A model generated the notes under the pieces. It made no database searches. It was not told the origin of the DNA and worked only from the letters and a program-made list of their open reading frames with translations. DNA of 64,000 bases from Mesosutterella porci (GTDB lineage Bacteria > Pseudomonadota > Gammaproteobacteria > Burkholderiales > Burkholderiaceae_F): assembly GCF_022134585.1 (NCBI RefSeq), contig NZ_JAKNCT010000011.1:43737-107736 (forward strand). Direction: 5' to 3'. Within the stretch, counting starts at the first letter, position 1; the number at the start of each line of letters is the position of its first letter. The position numbers and the translations under genes are program-made. This document shows positions 34,840 through 44,409 of this stretch, piece by piece.

Positions 34840-34899
34840 ACCTTTCCTTAAGCCGTTCCGGCTAATTCTTTAGGTCAAATGCGGCCGGCCTGCGGACGT

Positions 34900-36981
34900 T
34901 CAAAACTTTCCCTTGGAGTCCCTCAGCGTCACAGCCAGATTGAACACCGGGCGCCCGGGCGCATGAACCACGCGGTCGGCCACGAAATAGCCCGTCCTTT
35001 CAAACTGGAACTTGTCATCGCCGTGCGCCTGTGCAAGCGCAGGCTCGACGAAGCCCTTCAGAATCTGCTTGGCGTGCGGGTTTATGAGCGTGCGGTAATC
35101 CGCGTCTTCCGCTTCGGGGTGCTCCACCTCGAAAAGCCGGCCATAGATCCGGAACTCGGCCGGAACGCCCTGCTTCGCGTCGACCCAGTGGATCGTCGCC
35201 TTCGCCTTCACGGCCTCCGAACCGGCCGTGCCGCTCTTTGTTTCCGGAAAATACCGGGCATGGACCACGGTCACGCGGCCCGATTCGTCTTTCTCACAGG
35301 AGACGGGCTCGATGATGTAGGCGGCGCGCAGACGCACTTTTCGGGCCGGCGATCCGTCCTTGGGGAGCGTGAGGCGCTTGAAGCCCTTCGGCGGATCCAG
35401 CGCAAAATCGCTCTCCTCGATCCACAGCTCGCCCGAGAAGGGGACGTCCCTCTCCCCCATCTCCGGCTTTTTCGGGTGGTTGCTCGCCCGCACGAGCTCC
35501 GAGGCCCCCTGGGGATAATTGTCAATCACGAGCTTCAGCGGCCTGAGAACGGCCATGCGGCGGGGCGCCTTGTCGTCCAGGTCTTCGCGCAGGCTGTTTT
35601 CAAGAACGGAATAATCGATGGATCCGCCGGCTACGCGGGACACGCCGCATTTTTTGACGAAGTTGCGCACGGAGGCCGGAGTGTAGCCGCGGCGGCGAAG
35701 TCCCATCAGAGTGGGCATGCGGGGATCGTCCCAGCCGTCCACCAACCCTTCCTTCACCAGAGAAATGAGCTTTCTCTTGGAAAGAACCACGTTGGAGAGA
35801 TTGAGACGGTTGAACTCATGCTGGTGCGACAGCAGGAAGAAGTTCGGCCGCACGACGTCGAGCGCATGCTGCAGAAGCGGCGTGAAAAGCTCCGTGCGCT
35901 CCAGCATCAGGGCAAACAAAGACCGGGCGTCTTCTGTGCCGCGGGTCGGAGACGTGCCGGCTTCGGCGTGCCTGTCGAGGATCGCAGCCGCCCGGCGCTC
36001 AGGCTCCGAGCTGCCGAGTTTCGCGCGGTTTGCCACGCAGGCGGCCAGAAATGCATCGGCCCGGTCATCGGACCCGCCGGCCATGGCCCGCAGCACCCGC
36101 CCCGCCTCTTCGAACTGCGGTGTGCGCAGCAGCGGCACGATTCGCTCCAGAGCCCAGTCATAGAAAGCGCGCTGGTCCTCGAACTCGAGCGTGCAGATGG
36201 AATGCGTGATGTTTTCGAGAGAGTCCTCGATCGGGTGCGCAAAGGTGTACATCGGATAGATGCACCATTCGTTGCCCGTCTCCTGATGCTCGGCAAAGCG
36301 GATGCGGTAGATCGCAGGATCGCGGAGGTTCACATTGGGGCTCGCCATGTCGATCTTCGCCCTGAGCACCATGCTGCCCTCGGGGTGCTTGCCTTCCTTC
36401 ATCTCGCGAAACAGCCGCAGGCTTTCCTCCGGGGCCCTGTCGCGGAACGGCGAATTCCGCCCGGGCTCGGTGAGCGTGCCGCGGTTCTCCTTCATCTGCT
36501 CCTGAGTCTGCTCATCGACGTAGGCATAGCCGATGCGAATCAGATACTCGGCGAACTGGTTCATCCACTTGAAGTAAGAACTCGCGAAAAACAGATTGCT
36601 CCTACCGTTTTCCTCCCAGTCGAACCCCAGCCACTTCACCGACTCCTTGATGGACTCGACATATTCCGAGCTTTCCTTGCCGGGGTTGGTATCGTCGAAG
36701 CGAAGATGGCAGCACCCTCCGAATTTCCTAGCCAAGCCGAAGTTCAGGCAGATGCTCTTCGCATGCCCGATGTGCAGGTAACCGTTCGGCTCAGGTGGAA
36801 AGCGGGTGCGGATTCTTGCCGTGTCCTCCTGCCCCTTCTCCTGCTCGGAATACGGCGCGGGGTGTCCGCACCATTTTCTTGGAACCGTCGAACCGCGCGA
36901 AAGGTCCTCCTCTATGATCTTCTCAATGAAATTGGAGGCCTCAGCCGTTTCCACCGTTTTGTTGTCACCAGTATTGCTCAT
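34900..36981 (-). CDS. glnS: Glutaminyl-tRNA synthetase with a ~100-residue insertion
   Basis: 693 residues compared with about 554 in E. coli. Class I motifs are HIGHAKSI (H70-H73) and the KMSKS-like VVLSKRK (about 398-404); FPPEPNGYLH and WDDPRMPT are conserved. Start is the ATG of MSNTGDNK; an upstream TTG is not supported. Two additions stand out: about 20 residues before TRFPPEPNG (PRKWCGHPAPYSEQEK), and about 100 residues (283-382) between FYDWALERI and HQHEFNRLNL, where E. coli goes directly from YDWVLDNI to HPRQYEFSRLNL. The insert is Ala/Arg/Glu-rich and likely helical. The C-terminal anticodon-binding beta-barrels look normal. Confidence 0.95.
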   Translation of the reverse strand: MSNTGDNKTVETAEASNFIEKIIEEDLSRGSTVPRKWCGHPAPYSEQEKGQEDTARIRTRFPPEPNGYLHIGHAKSICLNFGLARKFGGCCHLRFDDTNPGKESSEYVESIKESVKWLGFDWEENGRSNLFFASSYFKWMNQFAEYLIRIGYAYVDEQTQEQMKENRGTLTEPGRNSPFRDRAPEESLRLFREMKEGKHPEGSMVLRAKIDMASPNVNLRDPAIYRIRFAEHQETGNEWCIYPMYTFAHPIEDSLENITHSICTLEFEDQRAFYDWALERIVPLLRTPQFEEAGRVLRAMAGGSDDRADAFLAACVANRAKLGSSEPERRAAAILDRHAEAGTSPTRGTEDARSLFALMLERTELFTPLLQHALDVVRPNFFLLSHQHEFNRLNLSNVVLSKRKLISLVKEGLVDGWDDPRMPTLMGLRRRGYTPASVRNFVKKCGVSRVAGGSIDYSVLENSLREDLDDKAPRRMAVLRPLKLVIDNYPQGASELVRASNHPKKPEMGERDVPFSGELWIEESDFALDPPKGFKRLTLPKDGSPARKVRLRAAYIIEPVSCEKDESGRVTVVHARYFPETKSGTAGSEAVKAKATIHWVDAKQGVPAEFRIYGRLFEVEHPEAEDADYRTLINPHAKQILKGFVEPALAQAHGDDKFQFERTGYFVADRVVHAPGRPVFNLAVTLRDSKGKF

Positions 36982-37044
36982 GACTGTCTGATCCCTTGGA
37001 GCAGGAGTGTTCAATGTAAAGTGTTTATTTTAGCGTCATCGGCT

Positions 37045-37971
37045 TCAGGATTCGGAACCGTGCCGGGCCCGCGGCTTTTGAGGGAACCGGGCAATGAGGC
37101 TGGAAGTGTCGAGCCTTCCTCCCCCGGCTTTCTGGATGTCTCCGTAGAACTGATCGACCAGCGCGGTGAGGGGCAGCGTCGAGCCGTTTCTCCTCGCCTC
37201 CTGCAGCGCGATTCCCAGATCTTTTCTCATCCAGTCTACCGCGAAGCCGAAGTCAAATCGCCTCTCGAGCATGGTTTTTCCCCTGGCGGACATCTGCCAG
37301 GATCCGGCGGCCCCCCGTTCGATGACGGGCAGCACCTTTTCCATATCAAGCCCGGCGTTCTCCCCGAAGGCGAGCGCCTCGGAAAGCCCCTGAACTACGC
37401 CGGCAATGCAGATCTGGTTCACCATCTTGGCAAGCTGCCCGCTGCCAGCCCTGCCAAGGTGCGTCACCGCGCAGGCAAAGGCACGGGCGACGGGCTCGCC
37501 CTTTTCGAAGGCTTCATCCGATCCCCCGCACATCACGGTCAGAGTTCCCTGCTGAGCGCCGGACTCGCCCCCGGAAACCGGGGCGTCGACAAACAGCAGG
37601 CCCCGCTTCGTCGCCTCAGCGGAAAGCTCCCGGGCGAGAAGGGCGGAGTCCGTGGTGTCATCCCACAGCACGGCTCCCTGCTTCATCGAGGCGAAAACCC
37701 CGTCGTCTCCGTACACCACGGAGCGCACGTCATCGTCGTTGCCGACGCAGAGAAAAACGACGTCCGCTCCCGCTGCCGCCTCGGCCGGGGTCGCAGCCAT
37801 TTGACCGCCGAACTCCTGCACCCAGCGCCTCGCCTTCGAGGCCGTCCGGTTGTAAACCGTCACGATGTGTCCGGCACGGCGCAGGTGGCCGGCCATCGGG
37901 TAGCCCATCACCCCAAGGCCGATGAAAGCGGCCCTCCGGGGCGTCACAGACTCATAGTTCCTGTCTTTCAT
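37045..37971 (-). CDS. NAD(P)-dependent beta-hydroxyacid dehydrogenase
   Basis: 308 residues of the 3-hydroxyisobutyrate/tartronate-semialdehyde/6-phosphogluconate dehydrogenase family. Dinucleotide-binding motif FIGLGVMGYPMAGHLRRAGH, substrate motif DAPVSGGESGAQQGTLTVMCGG, and catalytic Lys in GSGQLAKMVNQI. The exact substrate (hydroxyisobutyrate, tartronate semialdehyde, succinic semialdehyde) cannot be assigned. Its 5' end overlaps sbcB by 20 bases. Confidence 0.88.
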   Translation of the reverse strand: MKDRNYESVTPRRAAFIGLGVMGYPMAGHLRRAGHIVTVYNRTASKARRWVQEFGGQMAATPAEAAAGADVVFLCVGNDDDVRSVVYGDDGVFASMKQGAVLWDDTTDSALLARELSAEATKRGLLFVDAPVSGGESGAQQGTLTVMCGGSDEAFEKGEPVARAFACAVTHLGRAGSGQLAKMVNQICIAGVVQGLSEALAFGENAGLDMEKVLPVIERGAAGSWQMSARGKTMLERRFDFGFAVDWMRKDLGIALQEARRNGSTLPLTALVDQFYGDIQKAGGGRLDTSSLIARFPQKPRARHGSES

Positions 37972-39496
37972 TTTCCCGCTGTCCTCCTTTTACGCCTTCT
38001 TCTGAAAGAATCTGCCTGAGGGCATCGCGCCTCGGCCACTGCCGGAGCTGTGCCACGATGTCCTCTCCCCGCCCCTCGAGGCTTTCCTCCAGAGCCTGCA
38101 CCTCGGACTCGAACCGCGGCAGGTTCGATTTCATCTTCTGCCTCACGAACGCCTTCCACCTGCTCTGCTCCTCCGCGTTGAGGTACTCGGGATTGTTGCG
38201 CGCCCGATAGCGCAGAAGCAGCTCGTAGTAAACCGGCTTCTCAAAAATGACCCGGCCCGAATGAACCCTCTGCTCGAGCTCTCCCGGCGAAAGGTTCTGC
38301 AGGGACTTCAGCATGCCCTTGTCCCGGTCCGAGGGGAATCCGGATGAATAAAGCGCCACGTCGGCGTCTTCGGGCTCGGCCTCGGCCCCGCCGCGGGCCG
38401 GGAAAGCTCTGGAAAACAGGTCGCTTGCCAGCCTTAGCCGCTCTGCCGTGAACCAAGAGGCGTTCTTCTGAATCTGACTGAAATCCCAGCCGAACTCTTC
38501 TGCGCGCCGCGGGCCGAGCACATGGACGGCCGAGCAGACAAAGGGATGATGGTTGACCGCGAGCCTGTAAATCGGCAGCGGCGAGACTCCCTCGGGAAGA
38601 TCCGCCGTTTTCCTGAAGGTCCTCTGCCGGATGCTCTCCGGGGTCTGATCCAGAAGTTCGGCCGGGTCACGTGACAAATCCCAGAGATAGACCAAGTTGG
38701 GATTCACGCTGTCGGCTCCGATCTGCCTCACAAACCGAAGATAGCCCCTGTCCTGCCTCTGGTGCGGGTCAAGCCACAGCACGGCCGGATGATTGATCTG
38801 TGCGATGACCTTCCGCTTCGTCTGATTTTCAAACGCCCAGCTCCAGAATCTCGGGTTCCGGCTTCGAATGAACCGCGCGAGCTCAATGGTGGCGTTCACG
38901 TCCGAGAGCGCATCGTGGGCCTTCTCGTGTCCGAGCCCGTTCGCCCGGCTCAGGCACTCGAGCTTGAAGCAGAACGCATCCGGATTTTTAGGTTCCGGCA
39001 GCTTCAGCAGCCGCTTTTCATTCAACCAGCCGATGCATTCACTCCACCGCGGCCAGTTCACCCCTTCCGGCCGCAACGCCCAGTATGCGAGAACGAGCGG
39101 GTAGAGGTCCCAGCGCCCGCAGTCATTGTTAAACTCCCGTTCATAGGGCGGCAGGAGGTTTCTCCACAAGAGAAACCGGGTCACCTCGTCGTCGAATGCA
39201 AGGCTGTTGTAGCCGATGCCCACCGTGCCCTGAGCTCCGAGGCGCCGCAAAACCTCCCTTGCGAAAAGTCCTTCGGGCAGCCCGTGTCTCTCGCAGTACT
39301 GGGGCAGAATCCCCGTGAGCGCGCAGCTCTGCGGCGAAGGCAGCATGTCGAGTCCCGGACGGCAGTAAAACACCTCCCCCCCGTCGACGGGATTGAGCTC
39401 CAGATCCGTTCTGCGCCCTGCAAACTGGGCGGGGAGGGCCTCCCCGCGCCTCAGTCCGAAAGTCTCGTAATCAAACCAGTAAAAAGAGTCCGGCAT
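37952..39496 (-). CDS. sbcB: Exodeoxyribonuclease I
   Basis: 514 residues, single-strand 3'-5' exonuclease in recombination and mismatch repair. DEDDh catalytic residues appear in WFDYETFG, GYNSLAFDDEVTRF and the HDALSDVNATIELA block, followed by the SH3-like and helical C-terminal exonuclease I domains (NHHPFVCSAVHVL, SRWKAFVRQKM). It lies 24 bases after rng. Confidence 0.94.
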   Translation of the reverse strand: MPDSFYWFDYETFGLRRGEALPAQFAGRRTDLELNPVDGGEVFYCRPGLDMLPSPQSCALTGILPQYCERHGLPEGLFAREVLRRLGAQGTVGIGYNSLAFDDEVTRFLLWRNLLPPYEREFNNDCGRWDLYPLVLAYWALRPEGVNWPRWSECIGWLNEKRLLKLPEPKNPDAFCFKLECLSRANGLGHEKAHDALSDVNATIELARFIRSRNPRFWSWAFENQTKRKVIAQINHPAVLWLDPHQRQDRGYLRFVRQIGADSVNPNLVYLWDLSRDPAELLDQTPESIRQRTFRKTADLPEGVSPLPIYRLAVNHHPFVCSAVHVLGPRRAEEFGWDFSQIQKNASWFTAERLRLASDLFSRAFPARGGAEAEPEDADVALYSSGFPSDRDKGMLKSLQNLSPGELEQRVHSGRVIFEKPVYYELLLRYRARNNPEYLNAEEQSRWKAFVRQKMKSNLPRFESEVQALEESLEGRGEDIVAQLRQWPRRDALRQILSEEGVKGGQRENERQEL

Positions 39497-39520
39497 GGCC
39501 GCTTCCCTCCGCCCGAGCCG

Positions 39521-40996
39521 TCAGGCGATGATGACGTCAAACTGCTCCTGGGTGTACTCAGGCTCCACAAGCAGGGACACGGGCTTTCCAATAAACTCGT
39601 GTAGTAGCTCAAGCGCCTGCGACTCGCTGTCAAGGAACATGTCGATCACTGACTGGGAGGCGAGGATCTTGAACTCCTTCGCATCCTTGTACTGGCGCCA
39701 TTCGCGCACGACTTCGCGCATGATTTCATAGCACACGGTGCGCGCCGTCTTGATCTCGCCGCGGCCTCCGCACACCGGGCAGGGCTCGCAGACCATGTGG
39801 GCGAGGCTCTCACGGATGCGCTTACGGGTCATCTCCACCAGCCCGAGCTCCGTGAAATTACTGAGCGTCATGCGGGTACGGTCGCGTGCGATACCGCGGC
39901 GCAACTCAGCGAGCACTGCCTCGCGGTGCTCATCGCTGTCCATGTCGATGAAGTCGATGATGATGATGCCGCCCAGGTTTCTCAGCCGGAGCTGCCGTGC
40001 AATGGTCTGCGCGGCCTCCAGATTCGTCTTGAAGACCGTATCCCCGAAATCCTTTTTACCCACGTAGCCGCCGGTGTTGACGTCTATGGTGGTCATGGCC
40101 TCCGTCTGATCGAACACCAGGTACCCGCCGGACTTCAGGTCGACTCGCCGGCGAAGCGCCTTCTCGATTTCCTCGTCAACCTTGAACTTTTCGAAAAGCG
40201 AGGCGTCGCCGCGGTAAAGCCGCAGCCTGCCGGCCGCCGCCGGCACAAAGGTCTCAGCGAAGCTGCGCAGCGACTGATACATGTCCTGTGAGTCCACGTA
40301 GATCGCCTGCGTTTCGGCATGCACCATGTCGCGCAGCACGCGCTGCGCGAGCGACAGATCCTGGTACAGAAGGGACGGGGCAGGCTGGTGCGAGGCGCTG
40401 TAGCGGATCTTCTCCCAGAGCAGCTTCAGATACCTCATGTCGTTGCGGAACTCCTCTTCGGTCACCCCCTCTTCCGCGGAGGTGCGGACGATGTAGCCCC
40501 CCTTCTCGTCCTTCGGCCTCATGGCGGCGACCTGCTCGCGCAGCCGCTCCCTCAGCTCAGGGTCGTCTATTCTCTGGGACACTCCAATGTGGGGCTCCTT
40601 CGGCAGATAAACCAGCTTCCTGCCGGCAAGAGACACCGTCGTGGTAAGCCTTGCGCCCTTGGTGCCGATGGGATCCTTCGCCACCTGCACCATGACGGCA
40701 TCGCCCTCGTGGAGAACCCTCTCGATGGGCAGCACGGCATCGGACCGGTGCGCCTCCTCAATGTCGGCCACATGGAGAAACGCCGTACGCTCCAGCCCTA
40801 TGTTGATGAACGCGGACTGCATTCCCGGCAGGACGCGCACCACCCGGCCCAGATATACATTGCCCACAAGCCCCCTCGAAACCTCACGCTCCAGATGGAT
40901 TTCCTCCAGAATGCCATCGGAGAGAATCGCGGCGCGGGTCTCCCTCGGGGAATAATTGATCAAGACTTCTTCCAAAGCGCTACCTTTTATCTCCAA
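39521..40996 (-). CDS. rng: Ribonuclease G
   Basis: 491 residues. An N-terminal S1 domain (GNVYLGRVVRVLPGMQSAFINIG) is followed by the RNase E/G catalytic core with the metal-binding segment IIIDFIDMDSDEH and the zinc-link CPVCGGRGEIKT. No long acidic C-terminal scaffold as in RNase E is present, so this is RNase G, processing 16S rRNA 5' ends and some mRNAs. Its upstream region is shared divergently with thyA. Confidence 0.95.
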   Translation of the reverse strand: MEIKGSALEEVLINYSPRETRAAILSDGILEEIHLEREVSRGLVGNVYLGRVVRVLPGMQSAFINIGLERTAFLHVADIEEAHRSDAVLPIERVLHEGDAVMVQVAKDPIGTKGARLTTTVSLAGRKLVYLPKEPHIGVSQRIDDPELRERLREQVAAMRPKDEKGGYIVRTSAEEGVTEEEFRNDMRYLKLLWEKIRYSASHQPAPSLLYQDLSLAQRVLRDMVHAETQAIYVDSQDMYQSLRSFAETFVPAAAGRLRLYRGDASLFEKFKVDEEIEKALRRRVDLKSGGYLVFDQTEAMTTIDVNTGGYVGKKDFGDTVFKTNLEAAQTIARQLRLRNLGGIIIIDFIDMDSDEHREAVLAELRRGIARDRTRMTLSNFTELGLVEMTRKRIRESLAHMVCEPCPVCGGRGEIKTARTVCYEIMREVVREWRQYKDAKEFKILASQSVIDMFLDSESQALELLHEFIGKPVSLLVEPEYTQEQFDVIIA

Positions 40997-41136
40997 TCCC
41001 CGGCACGAACCCGAACAGCCCCTGGCAGTCCGCGCCTGGCCGATTGATTAATATCCGTGTAATCTGCCAGTCATTTTAAAAACAAAAGCGCCGGAACCCA
41101 ACCCGCGTCCGGCCCGCCCGGGAGCAGAAGCCCTTT

Positions 41137-41934
41137 ATGTACGACCAATACGAAACACTGCTGAAGCACGTTTTTGACAACGGCGTGGAGAAAACCGACA
41201 GAACCGGCACGGGAACCATTTCCGTCTTCGGCTACCAGATGCGCTTCCCCCTCTCCGAGGGCTTTCCCCTTGTGACGACCAAAAAGCTGCACCTGCGCTC
41301 CATTATCTACGAGCTGCTCTGGTTCCTCAACGGCGACACCAACATCAAATATCTTCACGACAACCGCGTGACAATCTGGGACGAATGGGCAGACGCCCAG
41401 GGCAACCTCGGGCCCATCTATGGCGCGCAGTGGCGAAGCTGGAGAGCCGCCTCGGGGGAGAAAATCGACCAGATCGCCGAACTCATCGAACAGATCAAAA
41501 CCCACCCGGACAGCAGGCGGCTGATCGTCTGCGCCTGGAATGTCGGAGAAATCCGGCGCATGGCCCTTCCGCCCTGCCACTGCCTTTTCCAGTTCTACGT
41601 TGCCGACGAAAAGCTATCCTGCCAGCTCTACCAGAGATCCTGCGACATCTTTCTCGGGGTTCCGTTCAACATCGCAAGCTACAGCCTGCTCACCCATATG
41701 GTGGCGCAGCAGTGCGGCCTGCAGCCCGGCGACTTTATCTGGACCGGGGGCGACTGCCACATCTACCTCAACCACCTCGAGCAGGTGCGCGAGCAGCTCT
41801 CAAGGAGCCCGCGGCGCTACCCCACCCTCAGGATTCTGAGAAAGCCGAAGGACATCTTCTCCTACCGCTACGAGGACTTCGCCTTCGAAGGCTACAACCC
41901 CTGGCCCGCAATCAAGGCGCCCATTGCAGTCTGA
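41137..41934 (+). CDS. thyA: Thymidylate synthase
   Basis: 265 residues, the E. coli length. It methylates dUMP with methylene-tetrahydrofolate. The catalytic Cys is in [10 protein letters not shown], with the [16 protein letters not shown] and dUMP-binding motifs. A dihydrofolate reductase gene, often next to thyA, is not in the window. Confidence 0.97.
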   Translation: MYDQYETLLKHVFDNGVEKTDRTGTGTISVFGYQMRFPLSEGFPLVTTKKLHLRSIIYELLWFLNGDTNIKYLHDNRVTIWDEWADAQGNLGPIYGAQWRSWRAASGEKIDQIAELIEQIKTHPDSRRLIVCAWNVGEIRRMALPPCHCLFQFYVADEKLSCQLYQRSCDIFLGVPFNIASYSLLTHMVAQQCGLQPGDFIWTGGDCHIYLNHLEQVREQLSRSPRRYPTLRILRKPKDIFSYRYEDFAFEGYNPWPAIKAPIAV

Positions 41935-41960
41935 GCGGCGGCCCACCCCTTGGGCCAGCG

Positions 41961-43346
41961 TCAGCACTCCACGATGCAGACCGCGAGGCCGCCCGTGCTC
42001 GTCTCCTTGTATTTATTGCACATGTCGCGGCCGGTCTCGAGCATGGTCCTGATGGCCTCGTCCAGTGAAACATAGTGGCGGCCCGTGCCGTGCAGCGCGA
42101 GTCTGGAGGCAGACACCGCCTGCACCGCGGCCATGGCGTTTCTTTCGATGCAGGGAATCTGGACCTGTCCTGCCACGGGATCGCAGGTGAGGCCAAGGTT
42201 GTGCTCAATGCCGATTTCAGCGGCGTTCTCGATCTGGTAAGCCGTGCCGCCCAGCACTGCGGTAAGCCCCGCGGCGGCCATGGAGCAGGCGACGCCGACC
42301 TCGCCCTGGCAGCCCACTTCGGCCCCGGAAATCGACCCGTTCGTCTTGAAGAGGATCCCGATGGCGCCGGCCGTCAGAAGAAAATCCCGCACGCCCTCGG
42401 GAGTCGCCCCCGGCGTAAAGCGCGAGTAGTATTCCAAAACAGCCGGGAGAACGCCGGCGGAGCCGTTTGTCGGCGCAGTCACGATGCGCCCCCCGGCCGC
42501 GTTCTCCTCACCGGTCGCAAAGGCAAACGCCTGCACCCAGTCGAGGGCCGCCAAGGGGTCGGAGCCTGCGGGCTGCTGCTCCAGCCTGCGCTTCATTGAG
42601 GCCGCGCGCCTTGCCACGTGCCATGGTCCGGGCAGCTCGCCGTCGCGGCTGAAGCCGCGCTCGATGCACTCACGCATGACCTCCCAGATGTGATCCAGCC
42701 CGGCGTCGATTTCAGCATCCGTGCGCCAGGCTCTCTCGTAGCTGCGGACTATTTCCGGCAGGCTCTTTTTGTCCCGGTCGGAGTACACCATCAGATCCGA
42801 CATGTGGCGGAAGCGGTAGGGCAGCGCCGCCGTGCGGAAGGATGCCGGAACTTCAACGGAATCCGGATTGCCTTCCACGCCGGCGGCCACGAAGCCGCCG
42901 CCCACGGAGTAATAACGCCTCTCGTAGAGGAGCCGGCCGTCTCCGGCGTAGGCCTCCGCATTGAGCGCGTTCGTATGGAATCTGCAGATCTTCTCCGGGC
43001 TGAAGGCAATGTCACGCGACCAGAGGAAGGGTATTTCCTTTTTTCCGGCCAGAAGGAGCGTCCCGCCGGAGCGCACCCGAGCAATCTCCGCAGAAGCCGC
43101 CTCCACATCAACCGTCTCCGGTTCCCGGCCCATCAGCCCCAGAACGAAAGCCGTGTCCGTGGAGTGTCCGACGCCGGTCGCACCCAGACTGCCCATGAAT
43201 TCCACCCGGACGCGGGCCGTCTTTTCGAGCAGTCCTTTTTGCACGAGCGAGTTGACGAACAGCCTGGCCGCCCTCATCGGCCCGACCGTGTGCGAAGAAG
43301 ACGGGCCGATTCCAACGCGGAATATGTCAAACACACTGATGGCCAT
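41961..43346 (-). CDS. sdaA: L-serine ammonia-lyase (Fe-S)
   Basis: 461 residues, single-chain L-serine dehydratase giving pyruvate and ammonia. The start [25 protein letters not shown] is the family signature; the [4Fe-4S] cysteines are in [16 protein letters not shown] and [15 protein letters not shown], and another Cys lies in the C-terminal tail. It follows the GcvT-like gene by 13 bases. Confidence 0.96.
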   Translation of the reverse strand: MAISVFDIFRVGIGPSSSHTVGPMRAARLFVNSLVQKGLLEKTARVRVEFMGSLGATGVGHSTDTAFVLGLMGREPETVDVEAASAEIARVRSGGTLLLAGKKEIPFLWSRDIAFSPEKICRFHTNALNAEAYAGDGRLLYERRYYSVGGGFVAAGVEGNPDSVEVPASFRTAALPYRFRHMSDLMVYSDRDKKSLPEIVRSYERAWRTDAEIDAGLDHIWEVMRECIERGFSRDGELPGPWHVARRAASMKRRLEQQPAGSDPLAALDWVQAFAFATGEENAAGGRIVTAPTNGSAGVLPAVLEYYSRFTPGATPEGVRDFLLTAGAIGILFKTNGSISGAEVGCQGEVGVACSMAAAGLTAVLGGTAYQIENAAEIGIEHNLGLTCDPVAGQVQIPCIERNAMAAVQAVSASRLALHGTGRHYVSLDEAIRTMLETGRDMCNKYKETSTGGLAVCIVEC

Positions 43347-43359
43347 GATGCCCCCCGAT

Positions 43360-44364
43360 TCAAAATCCGCAGCGAAGAACCCGGGCAGGGAAGCTTTTCT
43401 GACCGACCGTGACCAAAGCGGCCGCGCCCGGAGCGGTTCCCGCTGGCAGAAGCGCCAGGGCTAGAACGCCTTGGGGCGTGAGGGCCCAGGTCGTGGCAAG
43501 CCCGCCCTCCTGACTGTTGCCCTCGATGGTAATTTCAGGGGATTGCGCCAGTTCGTCCGCGCTCAGCCCGCAGTTCACGGCCAGAAGCCCCAACCGGCAC
43601 CGCGCGCCGGCCCTGCCCCTCGCCTCGGCTAGGGCCCGGCCGATGAACATGCGCGACGGATCGCTGAAGTCCACGCAGTCCTCAAAGCCGCATTCCAGCG
43701 GCGAGGAGGACTCGTCGTAGTCTTCGCCCGGAGCTGCCTCGCAGTGCAGGGCCCGGGCGCACCGCCAGACTTCGTCCGAAGCCTGGACAGCCCCCTGAGC
43801 CTCGAGCCGGCTGCGAAATTCACGGCATTCGGCGGCTTCGCCCTCCAGAAGGTAAAAATCCGGAAAGCCCGCGACCTTAAGCGAACGGTATCCGCCAACC
43901 CCTGCCCAGGCGCCGTCCCGCGGAGGCTCGGCGCCCGCCCGGCGAAGCGCTTCCCCGGCCTGCCTGCCCCCGAGCCAGCAAGCTTCTCGACCCTGCAGCC
44001 TTTCCACTTCGGCGTCAAAGGCCACCGCAACCTGCCCCATCCAGGCCTGGCCCGAGCCCGCCTCTTCGGGAGGGAACACCAGCAGCCACTGATTCTTGCC
44101 AGCGAGCACCCTCGCCTCAAGCATGACGCCGCCCGAAGCGTTGAGAAGCGCCGACCGGAACGCCTCGCCGGAGGCGAACTTGTCCGCATCTGCGGAAAGG
44201 AGCCTGCGCAGGAGCTTCCTGCCCTCCTCGCCCTGCGTCAGGGCAAAGCCGGCTCCGGCAAAATCCCTGATGAAGGCCCCGGGCAGCACCTCGGCCTCAA
44301 TATCCCGAGAAGCCTTGAAGATGAATCCGTCTTTTTGTTCCGTACCCTGCCCACTGACTGTCAC
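43360..44364 (-). CDS. Divergent GcvT/YgfZ-like protein, function unknown
   Basis: 334 residues from a GTG start (GGGGAG seven bases upstream). The overall plan resembles the folate-binding GcvT/YgfZ fold: an N-terminal RDFAGAGFALTQGEEGRKLLRRLL segment and a C-terminal SPLECGFEDCVDFSDPSRMFIGRALAEAR that corresponds to the LEAGL...DFIGREAL block of aminomethyltransferases. The YgfZ motif KGCYxGQE is missing and the H-protein-dependent enzyme motifs are degenerate, so neither GcvT nor YgfZ can be claimed. It lies between msbA and sdaA on the same strand; other glycine-cleavage genes are absent. Confidence 0.6.
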   Translation of the reverse strand: MTVSGQGTEQKDGFIFKASRDIEAEVLPGAFIRDFAGAGFALTQGEEGRKLLRRLLSADADKFASGEAFRSALLNASGGVMLEARVLAGKNQWLLVFPPEEAGSGQAWMGQVAVAFDAEVERLQGREACWLGGRQAGEALRRAGAEPPRDGAWAGVGGYRSLKVAGFPDFYLLEGEAAECREFRSRLEAQGAVQASDEVWRCARALHCEAAPGEDYDESSSPLECGFEDCVDFSDPSRMFIGRALAEARGRAGARCRLGLLAVNCGLSADELAQSPEITIEGNSQEGGLATTWALTPQGVLALALLPAGTAPGAAALVTVGQKSFPARVLRCGF

Positions 44365-44409
44365 TTTTGACTCCCCCGCCGCGGCGCCGGCGCCTGAGAA
44401 AGGAACCCC

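Noticed and set aside
34879..38019. A 1046-codon open frame on the plus strand across glnS and the dehydrogenase gene
   Set aside because: It is antisense to three well-supported genes, and its translation is Arg/His/Leu-rich without any family motif: a GC-rich codon-position shadow.
41044..41057. TTGAT-TAAT-ATCCG upstream of thyA as an FNR box
   Set aside because: Only one half-site is good and neither thyA nor rng is an expected FNR target.
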